A DNA stretch of 64,000 nucleotides from Quercus robur (taxonomy: Eukaryota > Streptophyta > Magnoliopsida > Fagales > Fagaceae). A model generated the notes under the pieces. The model made no database searches. It was not told the DNA's origin and saw only the letters and a program-made list of their open reading frames with translations. Shown one piece after another: positions 45,961-59,100 of this stretch. The position numbers were made by a program, and so were the translations under genes. Numbering within the stretch: the first letter of the stretch is position 1; each line of letters starts with the position of its first letter. The DNA lies in NCBI RefSeq assembly GCF_932294415.1, contig NC_065538.1, positions 18,451,656 through 18,515,655 on the forward strand, written 5' to 3'.

Positions 45961-46390
45961 CACCTTGTCTTCTTCATCTTTTTCTTTTATATCTATTAAA
46001 AATATTCTATTTTTCCTTCAAAATTTCCTCAAAAAATAATAACTAAATAACAATATTGGTAAATAAATTTCTTTCTTATGTTACTATGGGAGTGTGGTAT
46101 AATGGTATTACATTACTCTCTCAATCATATTTTCGTGTCTCTTTCAATGTACTAGGTGTGCTTTGTTACTCTGTTCCTTGTTAATATAACCTTCATTCAT
46201 CAAAAAAATACAAATAAAAAATAGAGTAAAAATAACAATGCAATATTACTATGAACAAGCTGTGTAAATCTAGTATTACTTCCTATATAAAATAAGTCGT
46301 GCTGAGGCTATCAATTAGGATGACAGTTTTTTATTCACTATACATTTCTTAGAAATAAAAAACAAAAAAGCATGTGAATCCGGTTGTTGT
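45961..46390. other. Intergenic, AT-rich, nothing recognised
   Basis: No coding sequence. After about 46390 the sequence matches the flank that also follows the CNL pseudogene (about 40230 onward). Confidence 0.4.
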
Positions 46391-48597
46391 CCCACCTATT
46401 GTGTATGCTTCATGTTACATAGTATGCATTAATATCTTGTCATAATATGTATTTTTCCTATCGTATTTTGTTTGTTCTTATTTATAACAATCATCAAATT
46501 CCAGTATCAAGTGAAGCATTATTTGTGATCAAGAAAATATTCAAGGCGTGAGCATACGTTGACGTAGGCCTACAGAAGAAACTCCTGTATCATATATGGT
46601 ATGACACATGAAAGGTGAGCTAGGCACTTAACCAAACTGCAAACTAATGCATCCTCAATTGTTAAGGACTTGAAAATGAAGTTGCTAATTAATCATCAAA
46701 CTTTAATGTTACAATACTTACAGGTCTTATGAGTTTAAACCCAAAGGCATGTGAATTTCTTGTGAAACCAATGAAAGATGAAATGAGATCGAAGTCTAGA
46801 AGAAAGGCATTGAGAGACATATTCAACAATGGTGGAAGGTTCTTGAAGCTGTGAATTTGAAGAAGAGATCTCATAAGTGGTGTAAAGACGATATGCTTGA
46901 TTACCTTTTGCTCCTTCAGTCCAATCTCCTCTCTCTCTTGCACCAGGTATAACTAACACTCACAGTGACACAAAATAGAGAGATATGCCTGTTTGTTTCT
47001 TGGGTTCTGTACAAGAAAAATGAAAATGTGGCAAACAGTTTTAATTTGCTTTATATCTTGACAATGTCAATAAACTTACTCATTTCTGATTCTTCACTAT
47101 TTGATTTGACAGGATTTATGTGAGCGTCAGTGAGTGAGTTTGGGCTTTTTGAGATGTTGACTTTTGGATGATCTAGGTTCTGTTTGGTTGCTAAGAAAGT
47201 GTAGGAACCAATGACATTTTTAAGAGCAAGAGAAAGACAGATGTACTCTTCCATTTGAATAGTCATAGTTTAGTGGTATCTGTTGCGGGTGAGTTTATTA
47301 TTTAGACATTTTGCACATACTTTAATTGGCTGCTTTCTAGTTTTGGAGAACTGTCAATACCTTTCTGCAGTAGCAATGTGTGTGTGTGTGTATTTCTACT
47401 GCTTTACCATGTTGAGCCATTTATCATTAAACTATTTTATGTTTGGACAACATTAGCTGTTAATTGCAAGAAAATGACCATTTAGTAATGTTGTTCTCAT
47501 TGCTTCTCTTAGATAGAATTCCTTTTTGAATGATGTTTTCTTTGATTTGTTGCTAATTATACAGGAATTGATTTGTGAAATGACAGATTAATGATGATGC
47601 AGGAGATGCAAAAATATTTTTATTTATTATTATTTATGTTTACAAGTCAATTGTATTTTTATGTTTTAGGTCCATGTAACTTATTAAGCTATTAGTATTT
47701 TAATTTGGAAGCAAGGTTATGTTCATAATAAGGCAACTAGGGTTTCCTAGGCCAATTAGAACTAGGGCTTAGCAATCTTTTATAAGCAACCTATTGTACT
47801 CCTTATGGAGATAATTGATATTTTGATGAATGAAAAAAATGGCCGTTTCGTCTCTCTTTGGTTTGGTGCTTTTGAAGTCCATCCTAGGTGCTGTCTTTTA
47901 GTGGTTTCCCCGCTTAGTGCTGACTCCAAGATAGGCCTAAGTGCTGACTTTTACTTCATATTCATTTATTTTCCTGTTGTTTAATTTTTTTCTGGTTGTC
48001 CTGCATCAAATGATCTTCTGCAAACAAAGGAGAAAAGAAATTGAATCATTCACATATTTCTTGCCTGAACTGCTTTCTTCTTCAAAGGTTAATCCATAAT
48101 CCTACATATGTCAGTAGATCACACTTCCATACTTATTCCCCCCTTGATATGAATTATCATTTTCTTAGATATGCAGCCGTGGTTCTCCAAATTTCAGAAG
48201 GTGTTCTTCAATCCTGTAGAGTTTGAGGATCAGCTGGCAAACTGATACAAGTATAATAGTTGCTCCGACTAATGAAGTTGAAAGCGATGTGGTTGACTGC
48301 CCAAAACAAAATAAGTTGTTTTCATAATCTCTCCTCCCCCTGTATTATGATGCGCTGACTGCACTATTGAGAGAGGTAGGCATTTGTTTCTGCTCACTAC
48401 TCTCTCCGCATAAAAAATAATATTGCCCAAATATTAGGGCCTATCATTAATTCCTTTGGTACAACTTCAGAAGATATAATTGATGTTTTACTTGAAAGAG
48501 TTCTTACAAAGCCAACTCCAAGTAAGCCTTCTCATTCTGCTGTCATTGAAATGGTTAAAACTTTACAGTTGGAATTTATATTTTCAGTTGTGTTTTA

Positions 48598-48631
<34 letters not shown>

Positions 48632-49378
48632 CAATGCTTGAAAATGTCACCTCCTAAGTCTTGTGTACTGTTTGAACCTATATCTGAGTCCTTTCATCAT
48701 AAGGGCAATTACAGGGTATGTAAAAGGCTGCTCCATTTCTTGTTGGAATTCATTGCAGTAGTTCACCGCTTTCCACATCCTCTGGCAGTGATACTTCTGA
48801 GGGACTCACTTTGAAGCATCAGGAGCTCTTTGGGATTCAACAGTCTTATAAACCAGGAATTGGAAAGCGAAGGGTAGAAGCATCACCATGTTGGTTTATA
48901 TGCCCTCCTAAAACTTGTGTCTACCTAGAGCCACTTGATGAGATATCATTGAACAATGTAGTTGATGGCTGGCAAATGCCTATGACAATGCCTTTTCAAT
49001 CAGCAAAAAAATTTGTCTTTTCCAAAGGAAGATAATATCCAGTGTGACCTTCTACAAAGTAGCAAATATTGTAACCAAGGTATTGTTTTGTTCGTTTTTG
49101 TTTTTTGTTTCAAACTTTCTGTTCTTCCAGTTAAAAAATAGAAGTTTCTTTCAATCTACAGAACACCTTTGGGGCAATTTAGCATTTATAGAAAACACTC
49201 CAGTGTGGAAGGAACCCGAAAGCATGATTCACAGAGGCAAACATCCGGGTGAGAATACTCTAAAGTAAGAGTTGTGAACAGAGATTGAAGCAGTATCCAC
49301 TTGTTAGCTTTGTTATAATGCCCCTGTGGCAACATACTGCTCAGAACTGGATATGGCCTCCTGTGATGATGGAAGTTA
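46390..49378 (+). pseudogene. Gene A copy 2, broken, introns retained
   Basis: The shared flank (46390-46780) is followed by remnants of all four exons: exon 1 at about 46779-46946 ending in CACCAG|GTATAA, exon 2 at about 48027-48088 ending TTCAAAG|GTTAATCC, exon 3 from about 48179 to 49080 ending TAACCAAG|GTATTG, and exon 4 at about 49162-49378. Intron positions match gene A, so this is a genomic duplication and not a retrocopy. Frameshifts, stops and lost segments interrupt exons 1-3. An AAT microsatellite (about 48599-48629) replaces coding sequence in exon 3, and exon 4 has a premature TAA after GAGAATACTCTAAAG. Confidence 0.88.
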
Positions 49379-50050
49379 AATGAATGTGATTTGAGCTGGA
49401 AAAAACATCTTTTTTCTTTAATTTTGATTGTAAATTTTGTTGCTCATGTGGGTCTGTTTGTGTGTAATGGATCCCATTATTATATTAGTAGATGCATGTG
49501 AACTTACATGAAAGCTAGGTCTTATAGTTAATATGACAGGGCATTTGTGCTAGTAGGCTAATCACTTATTTACCTGTATTTTGATTAAAAATGGTTCCAA
49601 CTTCTTCAGCCGGTTGTCTTTACCACTTGGAGGTGGCTCTTCAAGCAGAGACCACTACAGGAGCAGGTTTCTTACAGAATTACATTGAGTCTATTTTGGC
49701 TCTTCAAGGTGCTAGCTGCAGACTCACACAAGGTTTGTTACCATCCAAAGCTTATGTCATGTCATATATAGAGACTGGAGTTAGAATTCTATCCTGGCAT
49801 TTTTTTTTTCGGTTTTTCCCAAATTTCCATGAACCATTTAATATTAATCATTAGTGCAAAACCTTCACAGCAAAAAAATAAACAGAAAATTTAGATATTA
49901 TGTGAATGCTGGATAGAGGACTGATTATCTATGATGGCATATGTTGGAGGCCTCTAAAACCATATTAGATAAAAATATTTTTAAGCACACGATTGTTAAT
50001 AAAATATAAAAATACAACTGTTTTTTGATTTATTGCTAATTATATAGCTT
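49379..50050. other. Spacer between the two broken gene A copies
   Basis: Mostly non-coding. A frame at 49591-49854 opens MVPTSSAGCLYHLEVALQAE and contains TTTGAGFLQNYIESILALQG. I do not recognise it, and it has no relative in the rest of the window. It could be a fragment of another gene or chance. Confidence 0.3.
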
Positions 50051-50052
50051 GC

Positions 50053-51412
50053 TATGCAAACAAAGTAGAAAAGAGATTGAATCATTCACATATTTCTTGT
50101 CTGAACTACTCTCCTCTTCAAAGGTTAATCCATATTCCTACATATGTCAGATCACAATTGCATACTTTTTCCCCCCTTGATATGGATTATCATTTTCTTA
50201 GATATGCAGCCATGGTTCTCCAGATTTCGGAAGCTGCTCTCTAATCCTGTAGAGTGAGAATCAGTTGGCTGACTGATGCAAATATAATTTTAGTTTCGAC
50301 TAATGAAGTTGAATGCGATGCCTGTTGACAGCACATAACAAAATAAGTTTGATTCATGATCTCTCGTCCCCTTGTATTATGGTGTGATGACCACACTATT
50401 GAGAGAGGTAGACAACTTTTTCTGCTCACAATTCTCCCAACATCAAAAAAATTATTGCCCAAACATCAGGGCCCATCATTAATTCTTTTGGTACTATTTC
50501 AGAAGATATAAATGATGATTTACTTGAAAGAATTCTTATAACGCCAACTCCAAGTAAGCCTTCTTATTCTGCTGCCATTGAAATGATTAAAACTTTACAG
50601 TTTGAATCTGTATTTATATCTTCAGTTGTGTTTTGGAAAAGAAAAAAAAAAAAAAAATCAATGCTTGAAATGTTACCTCCTAAGTCTTGTGTTTTGTTTG
50701 AACCTATATCTGAGTCCTTTCATAAAGGCAATTACAGGGTAGGTATGAGGCCGCTCCATTTCCAGTTTCATTGCAGTAGTTCCCCACTTTCCAAATCCTC
50801 TGGCAGTGATGCTTCTGAGGGTCTCACTTTGAGGCTTCTGGAGCTCTTGGGATTCAGTAGGCTTATAAACCTGGAACAGGAAAGCAAAAGCTAGAAGCAT
50901 CACCAGGTTGGTTCACGTGCCCTCCTAAAACTTGTCTTACTAGAATCACTTGATGAGAAATCATTGAACAATGTAGCTGATGGCTGGCAGATGCCTATAA
51001 CGACACATTTCCAATCAGCAAATAAACTTGTCTTCACCAAAGGAAGACAATATCCAATGTGGCCTTCTACAAAGTAGCAAATATTGTAACCAAGGTATGG
51101 TTTTTTTTGTTTTTGTTTTTTGTTTTTTGTTTTTTGTTTTAGACTTTCTGTTCTTCCCATTAAAAAATATAAGTTTCTCTCTTTCTACAGAACACCTTGG
51201 TGGCAATTTACCATTTATAGACAACACTCAATGTGGAAGGAACCTAAAAGTGTGATTCACAAAGGCAAACATCTGGATGAGAATACTCTAAAGAAAGAGT
51301 TGTGGACAAAGTTTGAAGTAGTATCCACTCCTTAGCTTTGTTATAATGCGTCTGTGCTGCAATATACTGCTCAGAACTGGATAAGCCCTCTTGTAATGAT
51401 GGAAGTTAAATG
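50053..51412 (+). pseudogene. Gene A copy 3, broken, exons 2-4
   Basis: Exon 2 remnant at about 50058-50122 ends TTCAAAG|GTTAATCC. The exon 3 remnant at about 50208-51094 includes LPPKSCVLFEPISESFHKGN and ends AACCAAG|GTATGG. Exon 4 at about 51191-51412 includes GENTLKKELW-like sequence read as DENTLKKELWTKFE. It is most similar to copy 2, including the altered exon 3 start, so one of the two probably arose from the other. Exon 1 was not found. Stops and frameshifts rule out a full product. Confidence 0.85.
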
Positions 51413-53152
51413 AGTGTGATTTGAGCTGGAAAGCACATCTTTTTTCTTTAATTTTGATTGTAAATGGTGGATCATGTTGTATGTTGGTCGTATTTTGAGG
51501 CTCTATAATTGGTTTATATATCAGTACCACCTATGATGCATGTATCTCTTGGTGGCGTTATTTTCACTAATCATTTGTCCGAAGAGTAACTACAGCACAT
51601 ATGAGCAACAGTGGGACAGCCCAAGGACCATGCACAAATTTCAATTTTTGTAATCGAAAAGCTAAACAGCCCTACTGTTTTTGGTTTATATTAGTCTTCT
51701 GAAGATGTTTTGTTGGATTGTGAGAGCTCGTTGGGTTATGAAAAGAAGGATTGGCTAGAAGTCTGCAATGGTGTTAGCTTATTCTGTTAGTATTGTGTTG
51801 GAACTGTTTTTATCTCATTGTTTAAATAAATTTATCATTCATCGTGATACAGAAACAGCACACTATGTTTCAACTATTGGCTATTGCAAAGTTCCATGCC
51901 ACATCTTTTGTGGGATGTCATGCGGGGTGCATCCTTGCACCATGTATACTATAGAACTGGTTATGTACACAAAACTGTTCTTATATGAATAAGCTTCCCC
52001 TTTGAGACGTGTTATTTGATTTTTTTTTTTACATGTTATGTCTACAATCATGTCCATCGGTCCTTTAGTCACTATTTGGGGTAGGTGCATGAGTATTAAG
52101 TTTTCTATGACATATGTTTCACTCCAAATCTAGTCTTATTCTCATCCACAACTTGGACACTTTCTATCCACTAACTTTCTCACATTGATAACATGTAGCT
52201 GTGTATAAAAAATGACACATCATTATTATTCTTTTTTATATCATAGCCATCAAATTTAACAATAAGTTAAATTTACTATGAGAGCTTAATTGTGTTCAAA
52301 ACATACATTTACTCCTCCACATAATAAATTATCCCCCAAAAAAAAAAGAAAAAAAAAAAGAAACATATATGTGCTTCCTAAGCCCAAAAAACCAGTTTTT
52401 CTTGACATGTTGAATCGTTGATCTTACTTTCCTGAGTCCCACACCTAAAATAAAAATATTCCGATTTTTTAAAGCAGTTTTAATAAAGGAGGGAAGAAGA
52501 GCCTCATTACTAGAATAGGTTTTTTTATTATAAAAAATATATATTTAAATATTTGGGTTTCAAATAATGTCTAACACAAAATAGGGAATTGTTTGGTTTC
52601 AAATATGTTTGGATCCTTAGGTTCTAACTACTAAGAGAAAAATGACAAATGTCCCGTTATGTGCAATATGTATAACTCACTTGATTAATTCAATTAAGTG
52701 AATTATATAAATTGCAAATGACAATTGTAAATATCATCTTCATATTAGTGGTTAGAATCAAGCTCATTTCCACACATCATACACACATTATTTTAGTTTA
52801 GTTTATTTATTTATTTAGAATAACACACAAAATATTAGTTGTAAACACAATTTCATAATTTCAACCGAAACAATTTCAGGATTAATCATTAATCTCGTGT
52901 AAAAATTAAAATTAAAATAATTTTTTTTTTAAAAGCATATACGAAGACATGCACACCAAAATTATACTACAAAAACAGAATCAAAATATATACCGTTTTC
53001 CAAATATATATACACACACCGTTTCTTTCTTTAACTTTTGGTCCTTTTTGTTTGCTTTTATAGACTCTGTAGGCGCGTTCACCTCAAACTCCCAAAACCC
53101 TCTCTCACTCTCTCTCTGAAACTCCTAAAACCCTAAAATCTTCTGTATTCGA
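51413..53152. other. Intergenic region and promoter side of MMS19
   Basis: The first part is the duplicated 3' flank of gene A (GTCCGAAGAGTAACTACAGC at about 51579). The remainder is AT-rich with A-tracts and no recognisable coding sequence. The last 60 bases before 53153 hold CT repeats and two CCTAAAA blocks, compatible with a plant 5' UTR. Confidence 0.5.
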
Positions 53153-56100
53153 ATGGCAGAACCGATTCAGTTGAGTCATCTCATTGAGTCCTTCGTCGAC
53201 TCGTCTCGTTCCCCGACTCAGCAGGTTCACGCTTTGCTTTCTTCTGCTCCAAATTCGTCACCTTTCATTGTTAAAATTTATTACTATCTTTTACTATTAC
53301 TCTCGTTTCATGCCGTGTTTGGTTGCCTAGAAAATCAATTTAAAAAAGAAAACCTTGGAATTTGAACTAATTCACATAATTATGTGTTAATTCAATATGA
53401 ACCCTCTGCTCAGGCTAGCACAATTCAAATAATTATTGGAAAAAAAGTTAAAAAGAATATTAAATTACTAAGTTCTGGGTCGTTAAATATTGAATTACTT
53501 GTTTTTTATATTGTTGTTATGGCAAAAACGATGATGGGTGTGAAATTATTTGGCTATCTAAGTTTTATATTGACACCATATTTCATATATTGTTCTTTGG
53601 AATAAGTACTATTTGTGTGAAATTAAAGCCTTGGATAGCATGAGTACATTGCCTGGAAAATGCAAAATTTAATGTAATTTAGGAAAAATATGCCATTGGT
53701 TACATGGCTATTGAAGAGCAAGAGGTTTGGTGGGTCACAAAAGAGATAAAAGTTTTAAGTTGGAATTGTATGCGTGATATCCACATGGGAAGCCATACAT
53801 GTTGCTACTGACAATTTTGGGATGTAAGCTATAAACATATGGAATAAGGGAAAGGAATGGCAAGAAGGGACGTGATCATGCAGTTGCCTATAGGTTTTAC
53901 TGTCTAGAGATAAGTCCAAAGGGCTCTTCTTTAGAAAGGTTCCCTATGTTATCAAAAAAAAAAAAAAAAGAGGGATGTGATCATGGTAGTCTTGCTCAAC
54001 ATTTACCTTTTTCCTACTCTTGTTATTTTTTCTGATTTTTATTTTTTATTTTTATTTTTATAAGTGTTATTCTTTCTGATTTCAACTGGGAAAGATTTGA
54101 ATTCACTGGTGCATGTGTGTATTGACCATCCAAGTAATATTTGTATGTAGCTTTATGATAGTTGCTTCATTCAAAATGGGCAATTTCTGTTGATTACTCA
54201 ATTTTTTGTTTTATTGTTATACTACTTTTTTGTCGGATTTCATTTATGTTTTGCTATGCCGTGAGCTAGGTTGAATTCACTCAATATGTGTGTGCACTAC
54301 AGGCTGCAAGCTTGGACAAAATTGCTTCTCTTGTGAAGAATGATGTATTAACTATGGAAGGACTGGTGTGCCTCTCTTATATAATATTTGTGTTTATTTA
54401 GTATTATTCTCTTGTTGGTCTATTTACTTTTTGGTTTGTGTCTCTTATCATTTTCTAAAATTTAGGTCAGGGAGATGCAGATGTATTTGACCACTACAGA
54501 TAACATCGTTCGTGCGAGAGGTACTTTAAGCATCTCTTATGAGGTGTTGGATGGAATGGTAGTTTTTCCTTTTGTGGTAATTAGTATATAAATAAATCAA
54601 ACTAAAGCTTGAATTCGAATACTCAAAATTTTATTAGCCAGCTACACTTTTTGAGTAGATTGCATGAATTTTTCAGTATACAGCTGTACAATGGCAGAGC
54701 TAGGGAGTTGCCTCCCTGACCCAGCAAACTTTGATATGTTCAAATCTTAAAACCATGAAATGTAAAAATGTTATCAGTGTATTGCTTTGTTGAGATTTAC
54801 CTGATGCTTTGATACTTGGATATGTTCATGTCTTAAAACCATGAAGTGTAAAAATGTTTTCAATGCAGTGCTTTGATGAGACCTAACATGTCCATCAACT
54901 TCTTTACGTAGAAAATTTATGTGTGTGTGTGTGTGTGTGTGTGTGTCAGTTATAAACTTTGTGATGGTCCCTTGTAGATATCTGCATGGTAAAGTTTTGT
55001 ATTTTTTCCCTCTTTTGGTTGGTATGGGCTTGGAAAAAGTAGAGGGGGAGGGGAGGGTGGGGGTCTTGTGGGCCTTATAAGTTAACAATATAACTCTAGA
55101 TTTTTGATAGGTTTTCTTATTCCTAAACCAAAATGATATTAGTTCCTGACAATTTCTTGAGACATGGTATTCTTTTCCAGGTATCCTTCTTCTTGCAGAA
55201 GTGCTTACATGTCTTGCAACAAAGCCACTAGACAGTGCTACATTACATAGCTTGATAGGGTTCTTCACTGACAGATTGGTGAGTAGGAAGTTATTTTCTG
55301 CAGCATCATATATGAAAGATCTTAATTTATAATTTCTGATTGTGATCTTTGTTTTCTTTCAAGTTTATGACTTCCATTTCCTTTTTAAATTCTACCTGGT
55401 TTGTGTGGTTTTATGATGTGCCCGGAGCCTTGGACAGATTCTGCTCCATCAACTTTACACGTTTAAGACATATATTTTTCATAATTATGTGAATAATTTT
55501 TTTTTCTTATCAAGAGTCAATTACAAAAATAATTCTTATTGGAGATCAGGCTTTTATTTTATTTTTGCACAAAAATCTGTAAATCTATCATACTTTGATT
55601 GCTTTGCACACTGTACACTAGAAGTCTTTTTGTCCGTCTTCAGGCTTAAGGCCTCTATATTCATTCTCTGTGGGTACATGAATCCAGGAAAATTTCACAA
55701 ACATGGTTTGATTTAGGTGGTTTTGTAGTTGCCTCCTTAATTGTTCTTCCTCTTGCTGAAATGGGTTACTATTTTGAAGCCTGTCTTTTCATGATTTGAT
55801 GGCATGGGGAAGGGTCTTTCCAAGAGAGGAAGTTTGTGACTTGATCTTGATTTAGAGGTTGCATATGTTTTCATCATGGTTAATCATGTAAATACCACAA
55901 ATAGAGATAGAGAATGGATATTATACTAGCCTCTGAACACGCACTACACGCATGTTCAGAGGCACTTCCTTTTTTTTCAATTAAAAAAAAAACATTTGTA
56001 TTTCTCTTAGTCAAGGTGCCTAAGAGGGTGGCTTTCTTCTTGTGGACCGCAGCACATGGCCAGATCCTTACCTTGGATAATCTCCGGGGCCTCCATTTGG

Positions 56101-59100
56101 CGAATAGGTGCTATATGTGTTGCTGTTCTTCGGAATCTGTGGGCCATTTTCTCATTCATTGTCCGGTAGCTTATGCTTTGTGGGTGCAAATGTTACAAGC
56201 TTTTGGGATTCAATGGGTCATGCCAGGTTCTGTGGTGAGTTTGGTGTCTTGTTGGAGCAATTGGTTGGGAAAATATGCTTTGGACGTATGGAATATGGTT
56301 CTTGGTTGTTTGATGTGGGTTGTTTGGTTGGAAAGAAACCGACCCTCTTTTGAGGGTTTGGAGAGAACGCTTGATCAGTTACAAGTGCTCAGCCGAAATA
56401 CTCTTTTTGAATGGGCTAAGTGCTGGGGTTATTCAAACTGTTCTTCTGCTTTGGAGTTCTTTTTTACCCTTAGTAGTGCCACTTAAGTTGCTTCTCTTAT
56501 TCTGTTTTCAGTTGTTTTTGTTTGCTGTTTTTTGTGTTCACCATCATGAACACTTGTAATGGCTGTTTGCATTTCTCTTGTTGAATAAAAGTCTTATTAC
56601 TTATAAAAAAAAAAACAAAATCAAATGAAATGTACCTTTCTCAAATGTGAGGTATTGTGTCACCATCAGAAAGACCTTTAATTTTTGTGGGGAGGTTTGG
56701 GGAGTTAGAGGAGAGAAATGAGAGCAGGAAGGATTGGGGAGGAAGGGAAAACTGAAATCAGGAAAAAAAAAAATCATATCCAATTGTGGGTTTTAAACAT
56801 GGAGTCCATCTATAAAAAAAATAATAATAATAATAAAAAGTGATATAGTTTTAAATTTTAGAATGGAAATACGTTTAAGGCTTGGAAGTTATCTTTTTAG
56901 AGAACTCCAACAATACGTGGGTGTTACAATGTTAGAATTCAAATGAAAAATGTAACCGCCCTAGATAAAGATGAGCATTATTATTATTTTTAAAAAAATT
57001 ATTGGCTTGTTTTGATTTTGAGTAAAAATCAGAAACATAGGTTATTTTGACAATATTGGAAGCATGGGATTGTTTTGATTCGAACGTGGGTTAGTGAGAG
57101 TTAGAGTAGTTAAAATTGCTTTTTTGTCCCTAAGTGACTGTTTGACACTTTGACCCACAAAATGTGTAGACTAATCATTAGGGATAATACTGGAAATAAG
57201 GACAAGAGGACATCTATGGTCTACTCTCTCAATATATAGAGATGTGTGAAGGGAGATTGAATTTGGTTAATCACCTTCATATTATTTCCTATTTTTTAGC
57301 TGTGGTGTTTTTGTATTGTGTTTGGGGCTTCCAACAATGACAAGTTCTTATAAAGTCGATGTGCTATATTTGTGGATATGTACTTTGGAAATTGGATAGG
57401 TTCCTTTTTGGCATTTTTCCCCATGTGTATTGATAGAGTAGCATATAGCTATTCTTTTAAAATTTGTTGGTTCTTGGATCGTTTTGTCAAGGGGAATTCA
57501 AGTGGAGTCTCTTTTCTTAATTTCTTTCTTTTGTTTCTTTTCAGTTTGACAATTCATTATAAGAACTGTCAGTAGTACTTAATAGGTACTCATCTCCTAC
57601 ATGTGTATGGCTTAATAGATCAGGATGTGCCCTTGAAAGTGAGTCTCATCTACTCTGAAAAAACATAGTTGGTCATGAACAGCTTCAATCCTGTTCAAGA
57701 TTATTCATAAAAAAAAATTAAAAAAAAAAACCCCTAGGTTCAAGCCCTAATGTCGGGCTCATTATCTCAGAAAGTGTTTGTACCGTTGAAATTAATAGTT
57801 TGCATTCATGTGACTGTATGTATGAATATGTTTGGACACATAAACATCTTCATATGTATTTACGTATATAAGTATTTATGTATGTCCTGTTGAATTTTCA
57901 TATTAATTAATTTATGCATTCATGTGAATGTATGTATGAATAATTTACACATACAAACGTCATCATATGGATATGGTGCATTTTTCTCCAGGAGGAGGTC
58001 ATGTTACATGTTCAGGTGGTTGCATTTAATGATTTATATAATAACAATTCCAAAGACAGATTTACTCATCTCTCTCTCTCTCTCTCTCTGGTTTGGTATT
58101 CCAGAGCTGTTTATATCAGTTTAAGGCCAAGGGTTTTGTTTACATGTCATTCTGCACTTTTTTGTTAATTTTTATCTCTCTTAATATATGGAATTTTAGT
58201 TTTACCTCATATGATATATAGATTTTTTTAGATTTTAATGTAATTTCCCTCAGATGAAAATTATAGCCTTTTTTACTCATGGTTTACTAGTTTACAGTTG
58301 TTTCTTATCAGTTTGTCTGGAAACTACCAAACCATAGAACCTAATCTGGAAAAGAGTCTAAAATAGATGATATCATATTTATATCAGGAAAAGAGGATCA
58401 TTAAATTTACAGGTGTTTCCTCAGATGACAATTATTGACTCCCTTCAGAACTTTCTCATTGTCTTCTTTGAATTATATCTGTTCTGTAATATTAAAGTAT
58501 AATAGATGATATCATATTTATACCAGGCAGATTGGAAAGCTTTACGTGGTGCACTTGTTGGTTGCTTGGCACTGATGAGGAGGAAAAGTAGTGCTGGTGT
58601 GGTTACTAGCACTGATGCCAAAGCAGTTGCAGAGTCTTTTTTACAGAACCTACAGGTGCAGTCTTTAGGACAGCATGATAGGAAGGTAATTCTTTTTTTC
58701 TCTCAAGCCATAGTTAATGGAGACAAATTAATAAATCTACACCAGATACCTACCAATACAATGCCTTATTACAATTTCAAAGTTTTTGACTTTACCATAA
58801 AAATGTTCTTGCAGCTTTGCTTTGAACTTCTGGAGTGCCTGTTAGAACGCTACCCCAATACAGTTACTCCAATGGTATCATTTCCAGTCTCATTTTTATT
58901 CTACTTTTCTTGTCCTCTTTTTGTAGTAATAAATTATTTTCATATCTGTTACTATAGAAAGAGGTCCAATGCTTTCTCCTGAAACCTGTTGAATTGAGTG
59001 TCTTAGAAAATTAACTTAAGACTAAGATAAAAGCTGTTGAGTTTGAGAAGGAATTTCTATGGTCAAATGACAAACCATGTGGGTTACTTTGTTCAACATG

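Noticed and set aside
55489-55716. Open frame in MMS19 intron 4
   Set aside because: Random-looking composition, no splice continuity with the MMS19 exons and no known domain.
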